Shown in pieces: positions 1 through 8,642 of a stretch of DNA of 64,000 nt. The stretch is from Streptomyces roseolilacinus (GTDB lineage Bacteria > Actinomycetota > Actinomycetes > Streptomycetales > Streptomycetaceae). Numbering within the stretch: position 1 is the stretch's first letter; each line of letters opens with the position of its first letter. A program made the translations under genes and the position numbers. Where the stretch lies: the NCBI RefSeq assembly GCF_014649335.1, contig NZ_BMSV01000002.1, positions 682,074 through 746,073 on the forward strand, read 5' to 3'. Below the pieces are notes generated by a model. That model worked only from the letters and a program-made list of their open reading frames with translations, made no database searches and was not told where the DNA came from.

Positions 1-20
1 CCCCCCCCCCCCCCCCCCCC
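1..20. repeat. homopolymer run of 20 C
   Basis: The window opens with an uninterrupted run of 20 cytosines, followed by normal high-GC sequence. No gene uses it; the first coding region on this side ends at 176. A run this long at the very edge suggests a contig end or assembly artefact rather than biology. Confidence 0.6.
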
Positions 21-175
21 GCGCCCGGGTGGGCCGGAGAGGAGACCGCGGCGTCCGGCTCCTCGCCGGCCGATCCGGTCACCGCCTGAGAGGAGGGCGG
101 CGGCCCGCTCCGGCGGCACCGGGGCGCGCACCGGGACGAACGGCTCCCGCCGCCGGTGGCCGTCGACGCACCCGG

Positions 176-850
176 TCAGCCGTTCGAGGGAGTGCTCGAG
201 CGTGGCGGGGTCCCGCCCGACGGAACGGTTCGGGCGATGGGCCCGGCCGCCCACGTGTACTCCATCTGGGTGGCGGTGCGGCGGGCGAGCCGTTCGCCGG
301 CGAGCCGGCTCACGATGTGCAGGCTGGCGTCGATGCCGGCGCTGATCCCCGCCGAGGTGACGATGTCGCCGTCGTCGACCCACCGGACGTCGGTGCGCAC
401 CCGGACGGCCGGCCAGCGGCGGGCCAGTTCTTCCTGGTCCTCCCAGTGGGTGGTGGCCGGGCGGCCGTCCAGGGCCCCGGTGGAGGCCAGCAGGAAGGCC
501 CCGGTGCAGATGGTGAACGTCAGCACGGAGGTCTGTCGGCGCCGGGCCAGCCAGTCGATGACGTTCGCGTCCGCCTCGACCGCCGCGGTGACGCCGCCGG
601 GGATCACCAGCACGTCGAAGGGCGGATCCTCGTCGAGGGTGTGGTCCGCCACGACCCGCAGCCCTCCGCGGCAGCGGACCGGGCGATCGGCTGCCGCGAC
701 CGTCAGCACTCTCAGCAGGGGGCCGTCCTCGGTGCGGGCCAGGCGGCCGGCGGTGCTGAAGACCTCGAAGGGGCCTCCCATGTCGAGGACCTCGACCTCG
801 TCGAAGACGAGCATCCCGAACGTCAGCGGAGCGGTGGTATCCACGTGCAT
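176..850 (-). CDS. DJ-1/PfpI-family protein (isonitrile hydratase-like)
   Basis: Single-domain DJ-1/PfpI protein of about 225 residues. The nucleophile-elbow stretch ICTGAFLLASTGAL followed by the PATTHW motif is typical of the isocyanide hydratase and GlxA branch, with Cys as the likely nucleophile. No HTH domain is attached. The start is uncertain: ATG at 850 is used here, an in-frame ATG at 877 is possible, and neither has a clear ribosome binding site. It is divergent from the GlxA-type regulator starting at 922, which carries the same domain, so the pair probably shares a promoter in the short gap. The substrate is unknown; the family includes hydratases, chaperone-like and glyoxalase-like enzymes. 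Confidence 0.85.
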   Translation of the reverse strand: MHVDTTAPLTFGMLVFDEVEVLDMGGPFEVFSTAGRLARTEDGPLLRVLTVAAADRPVRCRGGLRVVADHTLDEDPPFDVLVIPGGVTAAVEADANVIDWLARRRQTSVLTFTICTGAFLLASTGALDGRPATTHWEDQEELARRWPAVRVRTDVRWVDDGDIVTSAGISAGIDASLHIVSRLAGERLARRTATQMEYTWAAGPIARTVPSGGTPPRSSTPSNG

Positions 851-921
851 AGGGCAAGGGTCAGGCCGCGTGGGCATCGTCCGGAAGTGTCGGAAACGAC
901 GTGCACCGCTAGGATTCCGTC

Positions 922-1875
922 ATGGGTCCTCATCGGATCGCCTGCCTCGCCTTCGACGGGATGCCCCCCTTCGAGCTCGCCACGGTCGCCGAGGCGTTCG
1001 CGGTTCCCCGGCCGGAGCTGGACGTGGAATGGTGGTACCGGTTCGAGCTGTGCGCCGAGGTGCCCGGACCCCACCGGATCGTGGGCGGCTTCGACATCGT
1101 GGTCCACCACGGCCTGGACCGGCTCCGGTACGCCGACACCGTCGTCGTCCCGGCGGTCGCGGACGTGCGCCGCCCCGTCTCCCCGGCGGTCGTGCACGCG
1201 CTGCGTGAGGCGCACGGGCGAGGAGCGCGAGTGGTGTCCATATGCAGTGGTGCGTTCGCCCTGGCCGCCGCCGGCCTGCTGGACGGCAAGGAGGCGACCA
1301 CGCACTGGCGGCACGCCCGCCTGCTGCGGGAACGCCACCCGCAGGTGAAGGTCAACGCGTCGGTGCTCTACGTCGACGACGGATCCGTCGTCACCGGCGC
1401 CGGCACCGCCGCCGGCATCGACGTCTGCCTGCACCTCATCCGCAGCGACCACGGCGCCGACGTCGCCACCCGCGTGGCCCGCCGCATGGTCGTGGCCTCA
1501 CACCGCGAAGGCGGCCAGGCCCAGTTCGCGGAGCACCCGGTGGACGAGGCCCCGTCCGACGACCCGATCAGCAGCGCCATGCGGTACGCGCTGGACAACC
1601 TGCACCGGCGGCTCACCGTCGACGAACTGGCCGGTGTCGCCCACCTGTCGGTACGGCAGTTCGAGCGCCGCTTCGTCGACGCGGTCGGATCGCCGCCGGG
1701 ACGCTGGCTCATCCGTCAACGGGTACGCGCCGGCGCCGGGCTGCTGGAGGCGGGGGACCAGCCGATCGACAAGGTGGCCGACCGCGTGGGCCTGACCGGC
1801 GCGGGCTTCCGCCACCACTTCCGGGACGTCATCGGCGTCAGCCCCTCGGCCTACCGGCGCCAGTTCCGGCACTGA
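922..1875 (+). CDS. GlxA-family transcriptional regulator (DJ-1 + AraC HTH)
   Basis: 317-residue regulator. Residues 1 to about 180 form a DJ-1/PfpI domain with the ICSGAFALAAAGLL elbow and a following ATTHW motif. Residues of about 215 to 317 form an AraC/XylS double HTH (LTVDELAGVAHLSVRQFERRF, then a second helix pair ending SPSAYRRQF). This is the usual GlxA layout and length. It lies divergent to a stand-alone DJ-1 protein 71 bp away, which is its most likely target. The ligand cannot be told from sequence. Confidence 0.9.
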   Translation: MGPHRIACLAFDGMPPFELATVAEAFAVPRPELDVEWWYRFELCAEVPGPHRIVGGFDIVVHHGLDRLRYADTVVVPAVADVRRPVSPAVVHALREAHGRGARVVSICSGAFALAAAGLLDGKEATTHWRHARLLRERHPQVKVNASVLYVDDGSVVTGAGTAAGIDVCLHLIRSDHGADVATRVARRMVVASHREGGQAQFAEHPVDEAPSDDPISSAMRYALDNLHRRLTVDELAGVAHLSVRQFERRFVDAVGSPPGRWLIRQRVRAGAGLLEAGDQPIDKVADRVGLTGAGFRHHFRDVIGVSPSAYRRQFRH

Positions 1876-1985
1876 CACCGGCACCCCCCGTCCTCCAAAG
1901 CGGCCCCGTCGGCCCCGTCGGCGTGCTCGGCGGGCGGGTGTGCGCGAGGCGCGTCCTGTGACAGGGGGCCGAGAAGGCCGCCCGG

Positions 1986-3368
1986 TCAGGCGGACGGCGC
2001 CGGCCACAGGTCCCCGTCGACGACGGTGCGGACGATCGGCGGACGGCCCCACAGGGCCAGGATCTCGTTGGAGAGGTCGACGAGCCGCTCGTGGTCGCGC
2101 AGGCCGTGCGTGGTGATGCCGACCGCCGCCAGGCCGCGGGGGACGGCCTTCGCGTCCAACAGGGCCCGCCATTCCGCCGGTCCGACTTCGAGGTACTCCA
2201 GTCCGGTGAGCCGGCCGATCTGCCGCGGGTCGGCGAGGGTGCCCGGATAGGCGGTGAGGGTGCGCAGACGCGGCAGTCCGACCACGGGGGTGAGGTCGAC
2301 CGGCGGGTCGTCCCACACCCCGACGCAGAGCACCTCCAGTCCGGGGTGCGCGGCGGCCTCGACGCTGCGCAGGTGCGCCACGTTGACGTGGGCCACGGCC
2401 GGCCCCCCGCCCCGCTCGGAGGACCGGAGCCGCCGCCGGCCCCGCGGTTCGACCCCCCTCACCAGGTCGGTGAGCGAGTCGGCGACCAGTTCGGCGCCGA
2501 GGAACGACTCGTGGCTCAGCAGCACGATCTGCCCGGTGTGTCCGGTGGGACCCGGGGTCAGGTCGACCGCCAGCCGGTCGCCCCCGCCGTTGTCGCCGAA
2601 CACGATCCAGCCGGGCGAGCCGACGAGGTGCTGAACGGCGGCACCCGGCGGAGTGACGGCGGCCTCGCAGGCGGCGAACCTCCAGGGGGCCGGCCGGGAC
2701 GCGGCGTCGGCGACGTACAGGTCGTCCAGGGGGAGGAGTTCGCAGCCCACGGCGTCGTACGCCGCGTCCCCCGCCCGGACGTCCTGCCCCCAGTCCTCCC
2801 GCCGGCCCCGCACGACCCGGTAGAGGGCCCTCAGTTCGTCGGGGAGCCTCAGGCCGAGCCGCTCCTCGGTGGCGGCGATCTCCTCCTCGCCGGCCCCGGC
2901 GGCGCCGGGCAGACGTTCACGCAGCCGCCGCTCCAGCGCCGCCGCGTCCCCTGACCGGGCCGGCCGCGCGTCGGGAACCGGGTCGGGCAGGCGCCGCCAG
3001 GGCTCGGGGACGGCCCCTTCGACCAGGAGCAGGGCGCCGCCCGCCGGTCCGGACTCCACGGCGGCGGCGGGGCCCGTCACCCGCAGCCGGGTCCTTCCCG
3101 AAGGGGCGATCCGGGCGGAGAACGTCACGGACTCGACGCCGGCCACCACGAGGGCGTCGCGCACGCGCTCGACGGCCTCGCGCTCCGCGGCCGAAGCCCG
3201 CCCGTGCGGCCGGGCCCCGGGCGACGACCTCCAGCCGTTCCGGCCGACGGCACCGGCCAGGCGCACGGGCTCCTCCCCGCCTTCGCCGGCCCACGCGCGC
3301 AGCAGGGGCGCCCACGTCGCGAAGGAGTTCAGGGGCAGCGGGGAGGGGGCGGAGGACGGCTCGCTCAT
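1986..3368 (-). CDS. SMI1/KNR4 (SUKH) domain protein
   Basis: 460-residue cytoplasmic protein. A SUKH domain lies at about 155-310, recognised by EEEIAATEERLGLRLPDELRALY and, further on, the FGDNGGGDRLAVDL stretch. The C-terminal 130 residues resemble leucine-rich or pentapeptide-like scoring sequence (LEVLCVGVWD, LRTLTAYPGTL, LEYLEVGP), suggesting a short repeat scaffold. SUKH proteins often act as immunity proteins against contact-dependent or polymorphic toxins, but no toxin gene lies beside it, so the role here is open. Flanked by GlxA (convergent) and the cobalamin riboswitch (divergent). Confidence 0.8.
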   Translation of the reverse strand: MSEPSSAPSPLPLNSFATWAPLLRAWAGEGGEEPVRLAGAVGRNGWRSSPGARPHGRASAAEREAVERVRDALVVAGVESVTFSARIAPSGRTRLRVTGPAAAVESGPAGGALLLVEGAVPEPWRRLPDPVPDARPARSGDAAALERRLRERLPGAAGAGEEEIAATEERLGLRLPDELRALYRVVRGRREDWGQDVRAGDAAYDAVGCELLPLDDLYVADAASRPAPWRFAACEAAVTPPGAAVQHLVGSPGWIVFGDNGGGDRLAVDLTPGPTGHTGQIVLLSHESFLGAELVADSLTDLVRGVEPRGRRRLRSSERGGGPAVAHVNVAHLRSVEAAAHPGLEVLCVGVWDDPPVDLTPVVGLPRLRTLTAYPGTLADPRQIGRLTGLEYLEVGPAEWRALLDAKAVPRGLAAVGITTHGLRDHERLVDLSNEILALWGRPPIVRTVVDGDLWPAPSA

Positions 3369-3681
3369 GCGCCGACCCTAATCCGTGCCCTCCGCCCGGA
3401 CGCCGGCACCCGGCGGCGGAGGACCGGCGGGGCCCGAGCGCGCCGCGGCCGGCCGCCTCCCCGGTCGGGGCGGACGCCCGGACGGCGGTTGCGCGGACTT
3501 CCGGGCCGGCCCGATCGCCCCGGGCCGCGGCGGGGCGGGGAAGGCTGAGGCCCGCCCCGACGGCGAGGACGCCTGGTTCCGGCCGACCGGCGTGACGGCG
3601 TTCCGGCCGGATCTTGGGGCGCGGACGTGCTTGTGGTAACTTCCGCAAGCCAGTCGCACTCCGTACGTCCCGCACGTACGT

Positions 3682-3835
3682 GGGTCAGGGAATCCGGTGG
3701 GAATCCGGAGCTGACGCGCAGCGGTGAGGGTGACGGGCGAGGCACACGAAGCCACTGGACCGCACCACCGGCCTGGGAAGGCGCCTCGTCCGGACGATCC
3801 CGAGTCCGAAGACCTGCTGGCGCATTCGTACGGGC
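3682..3835 (+). promoter_or_regulatory. cobalamin (B12) riboswitch
   Basis: The leader of the transporter operon holds the conserved cobalamin-aptamer blocks in order: GGGAATCCGGTGGGAATCC at about 3688, CTGACGCGCAGCGGTGAGG at about 3711, the GCCACTGG box at 3751 and the CTGGGAAGGCG / CCGAGTCCGAAGACCTGC blocks at 3773-3818. It ends about 40 nt before the GTG of the lipoprotein gene. Such elements shut off cobalamin uptake or synthesis genes when B12 is plentiful. The 310 bp between the SUKH start at 3368 and this element hold nothing else I recognise. Confidence 0.93.
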
Positions 3836-3874
3836 GGGCCCCGCGGATGGGCCCACGACGTTGGGGACCATGCC

Positions 3875-4900
3875 GTGACCGTCACGCGTTCGACCGCTTC
3901 CTTCGCCGTGCTCCTGTGCGGGGCGCTCCTGCTCGCCGGGTGCGGTGCGCCCGCCCCCTCCGCGTCGCCCCCGGAGGCGACGCGGAGCCTCGACAACTGC
4001 GGGCGGAAGGTGGAGATCACGGGGGACGGCCCGCGCCGGGCCGTGTCCCTGAACCAGGGCACGACGGAGATCCTGCTGTCCCTGGGGCTCGCCGACCGCA
4101 TGGTGGGGACGGCCACGTGGACCGACCCGGTCATGAAGGGCCTGGAGAAGGCAAACGCGGGGGTGCCGCGTCTGGCAAAGGACAACCCCTCCTTCGAGAA
4201 GGTCCTGGAGGCCGAACCCGACTTCGTCGCCGCCTCGTTCGCCTCCACCCTCGGCAGGGGCGGCGTGGCCTCGCGGGAGCAGTTCGAGAAGCTCGGCGTG
4301 CCCACCTACCTCTCCCCGTCCGACTGCGTCGGCAAGGACAACGCCGGCGGCGGCGACGGCGTCCGCACCGAGCCGCTCACGATGGACACCGTCTACGGAG
4401 AGATACGGGACCTCGCCCGCATCTTCGGCGTCGAGGAACGCGGCAAGGACCTCACCGCGCGGCTGAAGGCGAGAGTCGCCCAGGCGAAGGCGGGCGTCGA
4501 CGCGTCGGACGTCACTCTGCTCTACTGGTTCTCCGACGCCCGGTCACCGTACATGGCGGGCTGCTGCGGGGCCCCCGGCGTCATCACGCGTGAGCTGGGC
4601 GCGAAGAACGTCTTCGACGACACCACGGAGGAATGGCCCCAGATCAACTGGGAGACGGTCGCGGACCGCAACCCGGACCTCCTCGTGATCGGAGACCTCA
4701 CCCGCACCGCGCAGACCGCGGAGAGCGCGGCGAAGAAGATCGAGTTCCTGGAGTCGAACGCGGTCACCCGGAACATGGACGCCGTACGCGACAAGCGGTA
4801 CGTGCTGCTGAGCGGCCAGGCCATGAACCCCACCATCCGTACGGTGGAGGGCCTCGAACAGGTCGCCGCCGCCCTGCGCGCGTTCGGCCCGAGCGCGTGA
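3875..4900 (+). CDS. btuF: cobalamin-type ABC transporter substrate-binding lipoprotein
   Basis: 341-residue class III periplasmic-binding protein. The signal peptide ends in the lipobox LLAGC with Cys23 as the lipidated residue. Two lobes follow, the first opening with RRAVSLNQGTTEILLSLGLADR, typical of BtuF/FhuD-type proteins. GTG at 3875 is the start; an ATG five bases upstream is out of frame. Its stop overlaps the GTG of the permease by 4 nt. The upstream cobalamin riboswitch argues for cobalamin or a cobamide as cargo. A conserved Cys pair in YMAGCCGAPG is a noticeable local feature. Confidence 0.9.
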   Translation: MTVTRSTASFAVLLCGALLLAGCGAPAPSASPPEATRSLDNCGRKVEITGDGPRRAVSLNQGTTEILLSLGLADRMVGTATWTDPVMKGLEKANAGVPRLAKDNPSFEKVLEAEPDFVAASFASTLGRGGVASREQFEKLGVPTYLSPSDCVGKDNAGGGDGVRTEPLTMDTVYGEIRDLARIFGVEERGKDLTARLKARVAQAKAGVDASDVTLLYWFSDARSPYMAGCCGAPGVITRELGAKNVFDDTTEEWPQINWETVADRNPDLLVIGDLTRTAQTAESAAKKIEFLESNAVTRNMDAVRDKRYVLLSGQAMNPTIRTVEGLEQVAAALRAFGPSA

Positions 4901-5910
4901 CCACCTCCCTGCTGCGCGGAGCGGCCGGACTCGGCACGCTCCTCCTCTCCGTCGCCCTGGCGATCACCATCGGCCCCGCGGACATCGGCGTGACCGACGT
5001 CTGGTCCGTCGTCGCCGGCCACCTCGGCGGCGACGCCCACGGGCTCACCCCGATCCGCGACGGCATCGTGTGGAACCTGCGCCTCCCGCGCACCCTCCTG
5101 GCCGCGGTGTGCGGCGCGGGGCTGGCCGTGTGCGGTGCGGTGATGCAGTCGCTGCTGCGCAACCCCCTCGCCGACCCCTTCGTCCTCGGCGTCTCCTCGG
5201 GCGCCTCCACCGGCGCCGTCGCCGTGGTGGTCCTCGGGGTCGGCGGCGGCGCGCTGTCCGTGTCCGGCGGTGCCTTCGCCGGCGCGGTGTGCTCGTTCGC
5301 CGCCATGCTCCTGCTCAGCCACACCCTGGGCGGCACCACCGACCGGGTCGTGCTCTCCGGCGTCGCCGCGATGCAGCTGTTCTCCGCGCTGACCTCCTTC
5401 ATCGTGGTCACGTCCGCCGACGCCGAGACCACCCGGGGCGTGCTGTTCTGGCTGCTCGGCTCGCTCGGCGGCGCGGGATGGAACGACGTGTGGATCTGCT
5501 CCGCCGTCCTGGTCCTCGCGCTCGCCGTCTGCCTCGGCCACGCCGGGACCCTCGACGCCTTCGCCTTCGGCCAGGACACGGCGTCGACCCTCGGCGTCGA
5601 CACGACCCGCGCCCGGCTGGTCCTGCTCTGCGCCACCGCGCTGCTCACCGCCGCCCTGGTCGCCGCGGCGGGAGCCATCGGCTTCGTCGGCCTGGTGCTG
5701 CCCCACGCCGCCCGCGCCCTCGTCGGTCCCGGCCACCGCAGGCTGCTGCCCGCCGCGGCGCTCGGCGGGGCCGTCTTCCTGGTGTGGATCGACACCGTGG
5801 CCCGGACCGTCATCGAACCCCAGGAGGTCCCGGTCGGCGTGATGACCTCGCTGGTGGGCGTACCCGCTTTCGTGCTCGTGCTGTACCGGACCCGCAGGAG
5901 CCGTCGATGA
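4897..5910 (+). CDS. btuC: FecCD-family ABC transporter permease (cobalamin type)
   Basis: 337-residue integral membrane permease of the FecCD/BtuC family with about ten hydrophobic segments. Family markers include WNLRLPRTLLAAVCGAGLAVCGAVMQ and the downstream NPLADPFVLGVSSGAS motif that contacts the ATPase. GTG at 4897 overlaps the preceding stop (GTGA) and its own stop overlaps the ATPase start (ATGA), so the three genes are translationally coupled. Coding could extend upstream in the same frame but only by running over the lipoprotein gene. Confidence 0.93.
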   Translation: MTTSLLRGAAGLGTLLLSVALAITIGPADIGVTDVWSVVAGHLGGDAHGLTPIRDGIVWNLRLPRTLLAAVCGAGLAVCGAVMQSLLRNPLADPFVLGVSSGASTGAVAVVVLGVGGGALSVSGGAFAGAVCSFAAMLLLSHTLGGTTDRVVLSGVAAMQLFSALTSFIVVTSADAETTRGVLFWLLGSLGGAGWNDVWICSAVLVLALAVCLGHAGTLDAFAFGQDTASTLGVDTTRARLVLLCATALLTAALVAAAGAIGFVGLVLPHAARALVGPGHRRLLPAAALGGAVFLVWIDTVARTVIEPQEVPVGVMTSLVGVPAFVLVLYRTRRSRR

Positions 5911-6701
5911 CCCTCGCCGCCGACCGCGTCTCCCGCGCCGCCGACGGGCGGCTCATCCTCGACGGCGTCGGCATCTGCCCGCCGCCGGGAGCCGTGACGG
6001 GGCTGCTGGGCCCCAACGGCTCCGGCAAGTCCACCCTGCTGCGCGTCCTGTGCGGAGTCCTGGCCCCCGCGTCCGGGGTCGTCACCCTGGACGGCAGGCC
6101 GCTGGCGGACCTGCGCCGCCGGGACGTCGCCCGGCGCGTCGCCGTCGTCGAACAGCAGGCCGACACCCTCGTCGAACTGACCGTCGCCGACGTCGTACGG
6201 CTCGGCCGCACCCCGCACCGGCGCGCCTGGGCACCCCTGTCGGGGGCGGACGAACGGGCCGTCCACGACGCCCTGGAGCGCACCGGCCTCGCCGACCGCG
6301 CCGACCGCACCTGGCACACCCTGTCCGGCGGCGAACGCCAGCGCGCCCAGATCGCCCGGGCACTCGCCCAGGAGCCGCGGGAACTCCTGCTGGACGAACC
6401 GACCAACCACCTCGACCTCCAGCACCAGCACGACCTGCTGCACCTCGTACGCGAACTGGGCGTCACGAGTGTCGTCGCCCTGCACGACCTCAACCTCGCC
6501 GCGATGTACTGCGACCACGTCGTGGTGCTGCGGCAGGGCCGCGTGGTCGTCGCCGGCACCCCCGGGGAGGTGCTGACCGAGGCCCTGATCGCCGACGTCT
6601 ACGGCGTACGCGCCGCCGTCACCGACCCGGACGCCGACGGCCGCCCCCACATCCGGGTGCTCGGCACCCTGACGCGGGAGCGTGCCGCCCCGGCGCGGTA
6701 G
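5907..6701 (+). CDS. btuD: cobalamin-type ABC transporter ATP-binding protein
   Basis: 264-residue ATPase that completes the BtuFCD operon. Walker A is GPNGSGKST at residues 35-43, the signature is LSGGERQRA starting at 139, and Walker B LLLDEP near 160 is followed by TNHLD. The ATG at 5907 overlaps the permease stop. It would power cobamide import across the membrane under riboswitch control. FecE/FhuC-type siderophore ATPases are very similar; the riboswitch is what favours cobalamin. Confidence 0.93.
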   Translation: MTLAADRVSRAADGRLILDGVGICPPPGAVTGLLGPNGSGKSTLLRVLCGVLAPASGVVTLDGRPLADLRRRDVARRVAVVEQQADTLVELTVADVVRLGRTPHRRAWAPLSGADERAVHDALERTGLADRADRTWHTLSGGERQRAQIARALAQEPRELLLDEPTNHLDLQHQHDLLHLVRELGVTSVVALHDLNLAAMYCDHVVVLRQGRVVVAGTPGEVLTEALIADVYGVRAAVTDPDADGRPHIRVLGTLTRERAAPAR

Positions 6702-6790
6702 GCGAAGGGCGGACGGGGGAGGCGTGTCGGCCCCCGGCCGGGACCGCGGTCCTGCCCTGCGGGGGTGGAGCGGGCCACCGGGCCGACTAG

Positions 6791-6934
6791 GGAAGGGAAC
6801 TCCACGACACGTTCACCGTCGACGCGTCGGCCGTGCCGGCCGACGGCACGTGGAAGCTGCGCGTCACCGACAACACCCCCGGCATCTTCACCGTCGACCC
6901 CGGTTACCTCGACGGCTGGAGCCTGGCCTTCTGA
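6791..6934 (+). pseudogene. C-terminal relic of a P-domain (proprotein convertase) peptidase
   Basis: Reading in frame from 6791 to the stop at 6932-6934 gives about 47 residues that end GTWKLRVTDNTPG then LDGWSLAF. This is the closing strand pattern of the P/homoB domain that ends many secreted subtilisin-like or metallopeptidases of streptomycetes. There is an in-frame stop at 6788-6790 and no start or catalytic domain upstream, since the ATPase gene ends only 90 bp before. I read it as the surviving tail of a deleted exoprotease gene. Confidence 0.6.
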
Positions 6935-6966
6935 CGTTCCCGTCCACCCGGGCACGACGCCGCCGA

Positions 6967-6992
6967 GCCCGGTCGTTCCCGAACGACCGGGC
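6967..6992. terminator. perfect inverted repeat, probable terminator
   Basis: GCCCGGTCGTTC and its exact reverse complement are separated by two bases, giving a 12-bp perfect stem. It lies behind the btu operon and the P-domain relic. There is no U-tract, as is usual in streptomycetes. An operator role cannot be excluded. The rest of 6993-7262 shows nothing I recognise. Confidence 0.5.
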
Positions 6993-7262
6993 ACTGCCCC
7001 GCCCGCGGCCCGCCCCGACGGCGCCCGTCCGCCGGCGCCCGGACATCGCGCTCGCGCGGAACAAGCAGCCACCGACCAAGGACAGCACCCCCGCCACCCA
7101 CCGGGAAACGACGCACGGCGAGTCCCGCAGGGTGCGCGCGGCATCTCCCGCCCCAGCGGCCTCCGGCCCGGAAAGCAGGGGAACGAGGCCCTTCCCACCG
7201 CCCTCGCACGACAGCCGGAAAACGACCGCCAGGAGACGGGGAGCCCTGTTACGGTGGTCGAC

Positions 7263-7313
7263 ATGAAGCGCGCTGCCATCACGACGACGCCGGAGAGTGT
7301 CCCGGCGCGCTGA
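7263..7313 (+). CDS. Thr-rich leader peptide of the thrS paralogue
   Basis: Short ORF of 16 codons: MKRAAITTTPESVPAR and stop. The three consecutive ACG threonine codons after an Ile codon form the control stretch expected of a ribosome-mediated attenuator for threonyl-tRNA charging. A TACGGT hexamer at 7250-7255 sits so close that the transcript may start at or next to the ATG (leaderless), which would explain the weak ribosome binding site. It is followed by a strong hairpin and then a threonyl-tRNA synthetase gene. Its length and position match the general pattern of actinobacterial leader peptides. Confidence 0.7.
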   Translation: MKRAAITTTPESVPAR

Positions 7314-7327
7314 CAGACGACCTGATC

Positions 7328-7359
7328 CGAAGCCCCGGGGCAAGTGCCCCGGGGCTTCG
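7328..7359 (+). terminator. attenuator hairpin before thrS paralogue
   Basis: GAAGCCCCGGGGC (7329-7341) and its exact reverse complement (7346-7358), with a 4-nt loop and one extra outer C-G pair, form a 14-bp GC-rich stem. It starts 15 nt after the leader-peptide stop and ends 45 nt before the synthetase start. Together with the Thr codons it fits a transcription attenuator that reads through when threonyl-tRNA is scarce. The competing antiterminator pairing was not worked out. Confidence 0.65.
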
Positions 7360-7403
7360 TCATGGGCCCGGTCACCTGCCCCGCCACCAGCGAGGAGACC
7401 GCG

Positions 7404-8642
7404 ATGACCACCGTGCACGACCACCGCAGGCTCGGCCGTGGACTGAACCTGTTCGACACCGACCCGCTGATCGGCGCCGGGCTGCCCTATTGGCTGCCCG
7501 ACGGCGCGGCCGTGCGGCACGCCCTGGAGGAGTACATCCGCTCCGCCGAGCGGCGAGCGGGCTACCAGCACGTGTACTCGCCGGTGCTCGGCAAACGGGA
7601 GCTGTACGAGATCTCCGGGCACTGGGCGCACTACAGCGACGACATGTTCCCCCCGATGGACATCAGTGGCGAGCAGGTCGTCCTGCGGCCGAGCCTGTGC
7701 CCCCACCACGCGGTCATCTACCGCTCCCGCCCCCACAGCCACCGCGAACTGCCCCTGCGCATGGCCGAACTCGGCGGCATGTACCGCTCCGAACTCTCCG
7801 GCGTGCTCGGCGGACTGACCCGCGTCCGGGCCATCCAGCTCAACGACGCGCACATCTTCTGCACCCTGGACCAGGTCGCCGAGGAGGCGCAGGCGGCGCT
7901 GGAGATGATCCGCCGGGCGTACGAGGCGCTCGGCATCACCGCGACCCGCTACCGGCTCTCCCTCCCGGGCCCCGGTGGCAAGTACGTCGCCGCGCCCGAC
8001 AAGTGGCAACGGTCCACCGCCCTGCTGACCGAGGTCCTCGATCGCTCCGGCCTGCCCTACGAGGAGGCCAGGGGAGAGGCCGCGTTCTACGGCCCCAAGA
8101 TCGACGTCCAGGTCACCGACGGCGCCGGCCGGGAGTCCACCCTCTCCACCGTCCAAGTCGACTTCCACCAACCCGAGCGGTTCGACCTGCGCTACATCGG
8201 CGCGGACGGCGCCAGGCACCGCCCGGTCATGGTCCACCGCAGCATCATCGGCAGTGTGGAGCGAGCCGTCGCCCATCTCATCGAACGGCACGGCGGCGCC
8301 TTCCCCGCCTGGATCGCCCCCACCCAACTCGTGGTCCTCCCCGTCTCCGACGCCCAATCGCCCCACGCCGAAGCGCTCGCCGAACGGTGCGCCGACCTCG
8401 GGCTGCGCGTGGAGACCGCCGGGCCGGAACGCGGCAGTCTGGGCGCCCGCATCCGACAAGCCCGCCTGGTTCCCTACCAGGCCGTCATCGGCGCCGCGGA
8501 AGCCGCCGGCGACCTCGTCGCCCTGCGTCTGCGCGACGGTCGACGACTCGACCCGCAACCGGTCAGTGACGCCCTGGCCCACATCCGCGCCCTCATCGAC
8601 GCCCACAGCACCGAACTGTGGGGCGGCGCGACCCGTTCGTAG
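7404..8642 (+). CDS. thrS: threonyl-tRNA synthetase paralogue lacking TGS and editing domains
   Basis: 412-residue class II synthetase. It keeps the catalytic core and anticodon-binding domain: the zinc ligands appear in LRPSLCPHH, NDAHIFC and HRSIIGS, motif 2 is in YRSELSGVLGGLTRVRA, and motif 3 ends GSVERAVAHLIE. The N-terminal TGS and alanyl-editing domains of housekeeping enzymes (about 640 residues) are absent. ATG at 7404 is preferred because GAGGAG lies 6 nt upstream. It would charge tRNA-Thr in the cytoplasm but could not clear Ser-tRNA-Thr. The upstream leader peptide and hairpin suggest induction on threonine starvation or synthetase inhibition. Such spare copies can also give self-resistance to ThrRS inhibitors. 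Confidence 0.92.
   Translation: MTTVHDHRRLGRGLNLFDTDPLIGAGLPYWLPDGAAVRHALEEYIRSAERRAGYQHVYSPVLGKRELYEISGHWAHYSDDMFPPMDISGEQVVLRPSLCPHHAVIYRSRPHSHRELPLRMAELGGMYRSELSGVLGGLTRVRAIQLNDAHIFCTLDQVAEEAQAALEMIRRAYEALGITATRYRLSLPGPGGKYVAAPDKWQRSTALLTEVLDRSGLPYEEARGEAAFYGPKIDVQVTDGAGRESTLSTVQVDFHQPERFDLRYIGADGARHRPVMVHRSIIGSVERAVAHLIERHGGAFPAWIAPTQLVVLPVSDAQSPHAEALAERCADLGLRVETAGPERGSLGARIRQARLVPYQAVIGAAEAAGDLVALRLRDGRRLDPQPVSDALAHIRALIDAHSTELWGGATRS

Noticed and set aside
7404..8642. ThrRS paralogue as self-resistance gene of the Thr-type NRPS cluster
   Set aside because: Tempting because both involve threonine, but they are 37 kb apart and the ThrRS has its own attenuator; no sequence link was found.
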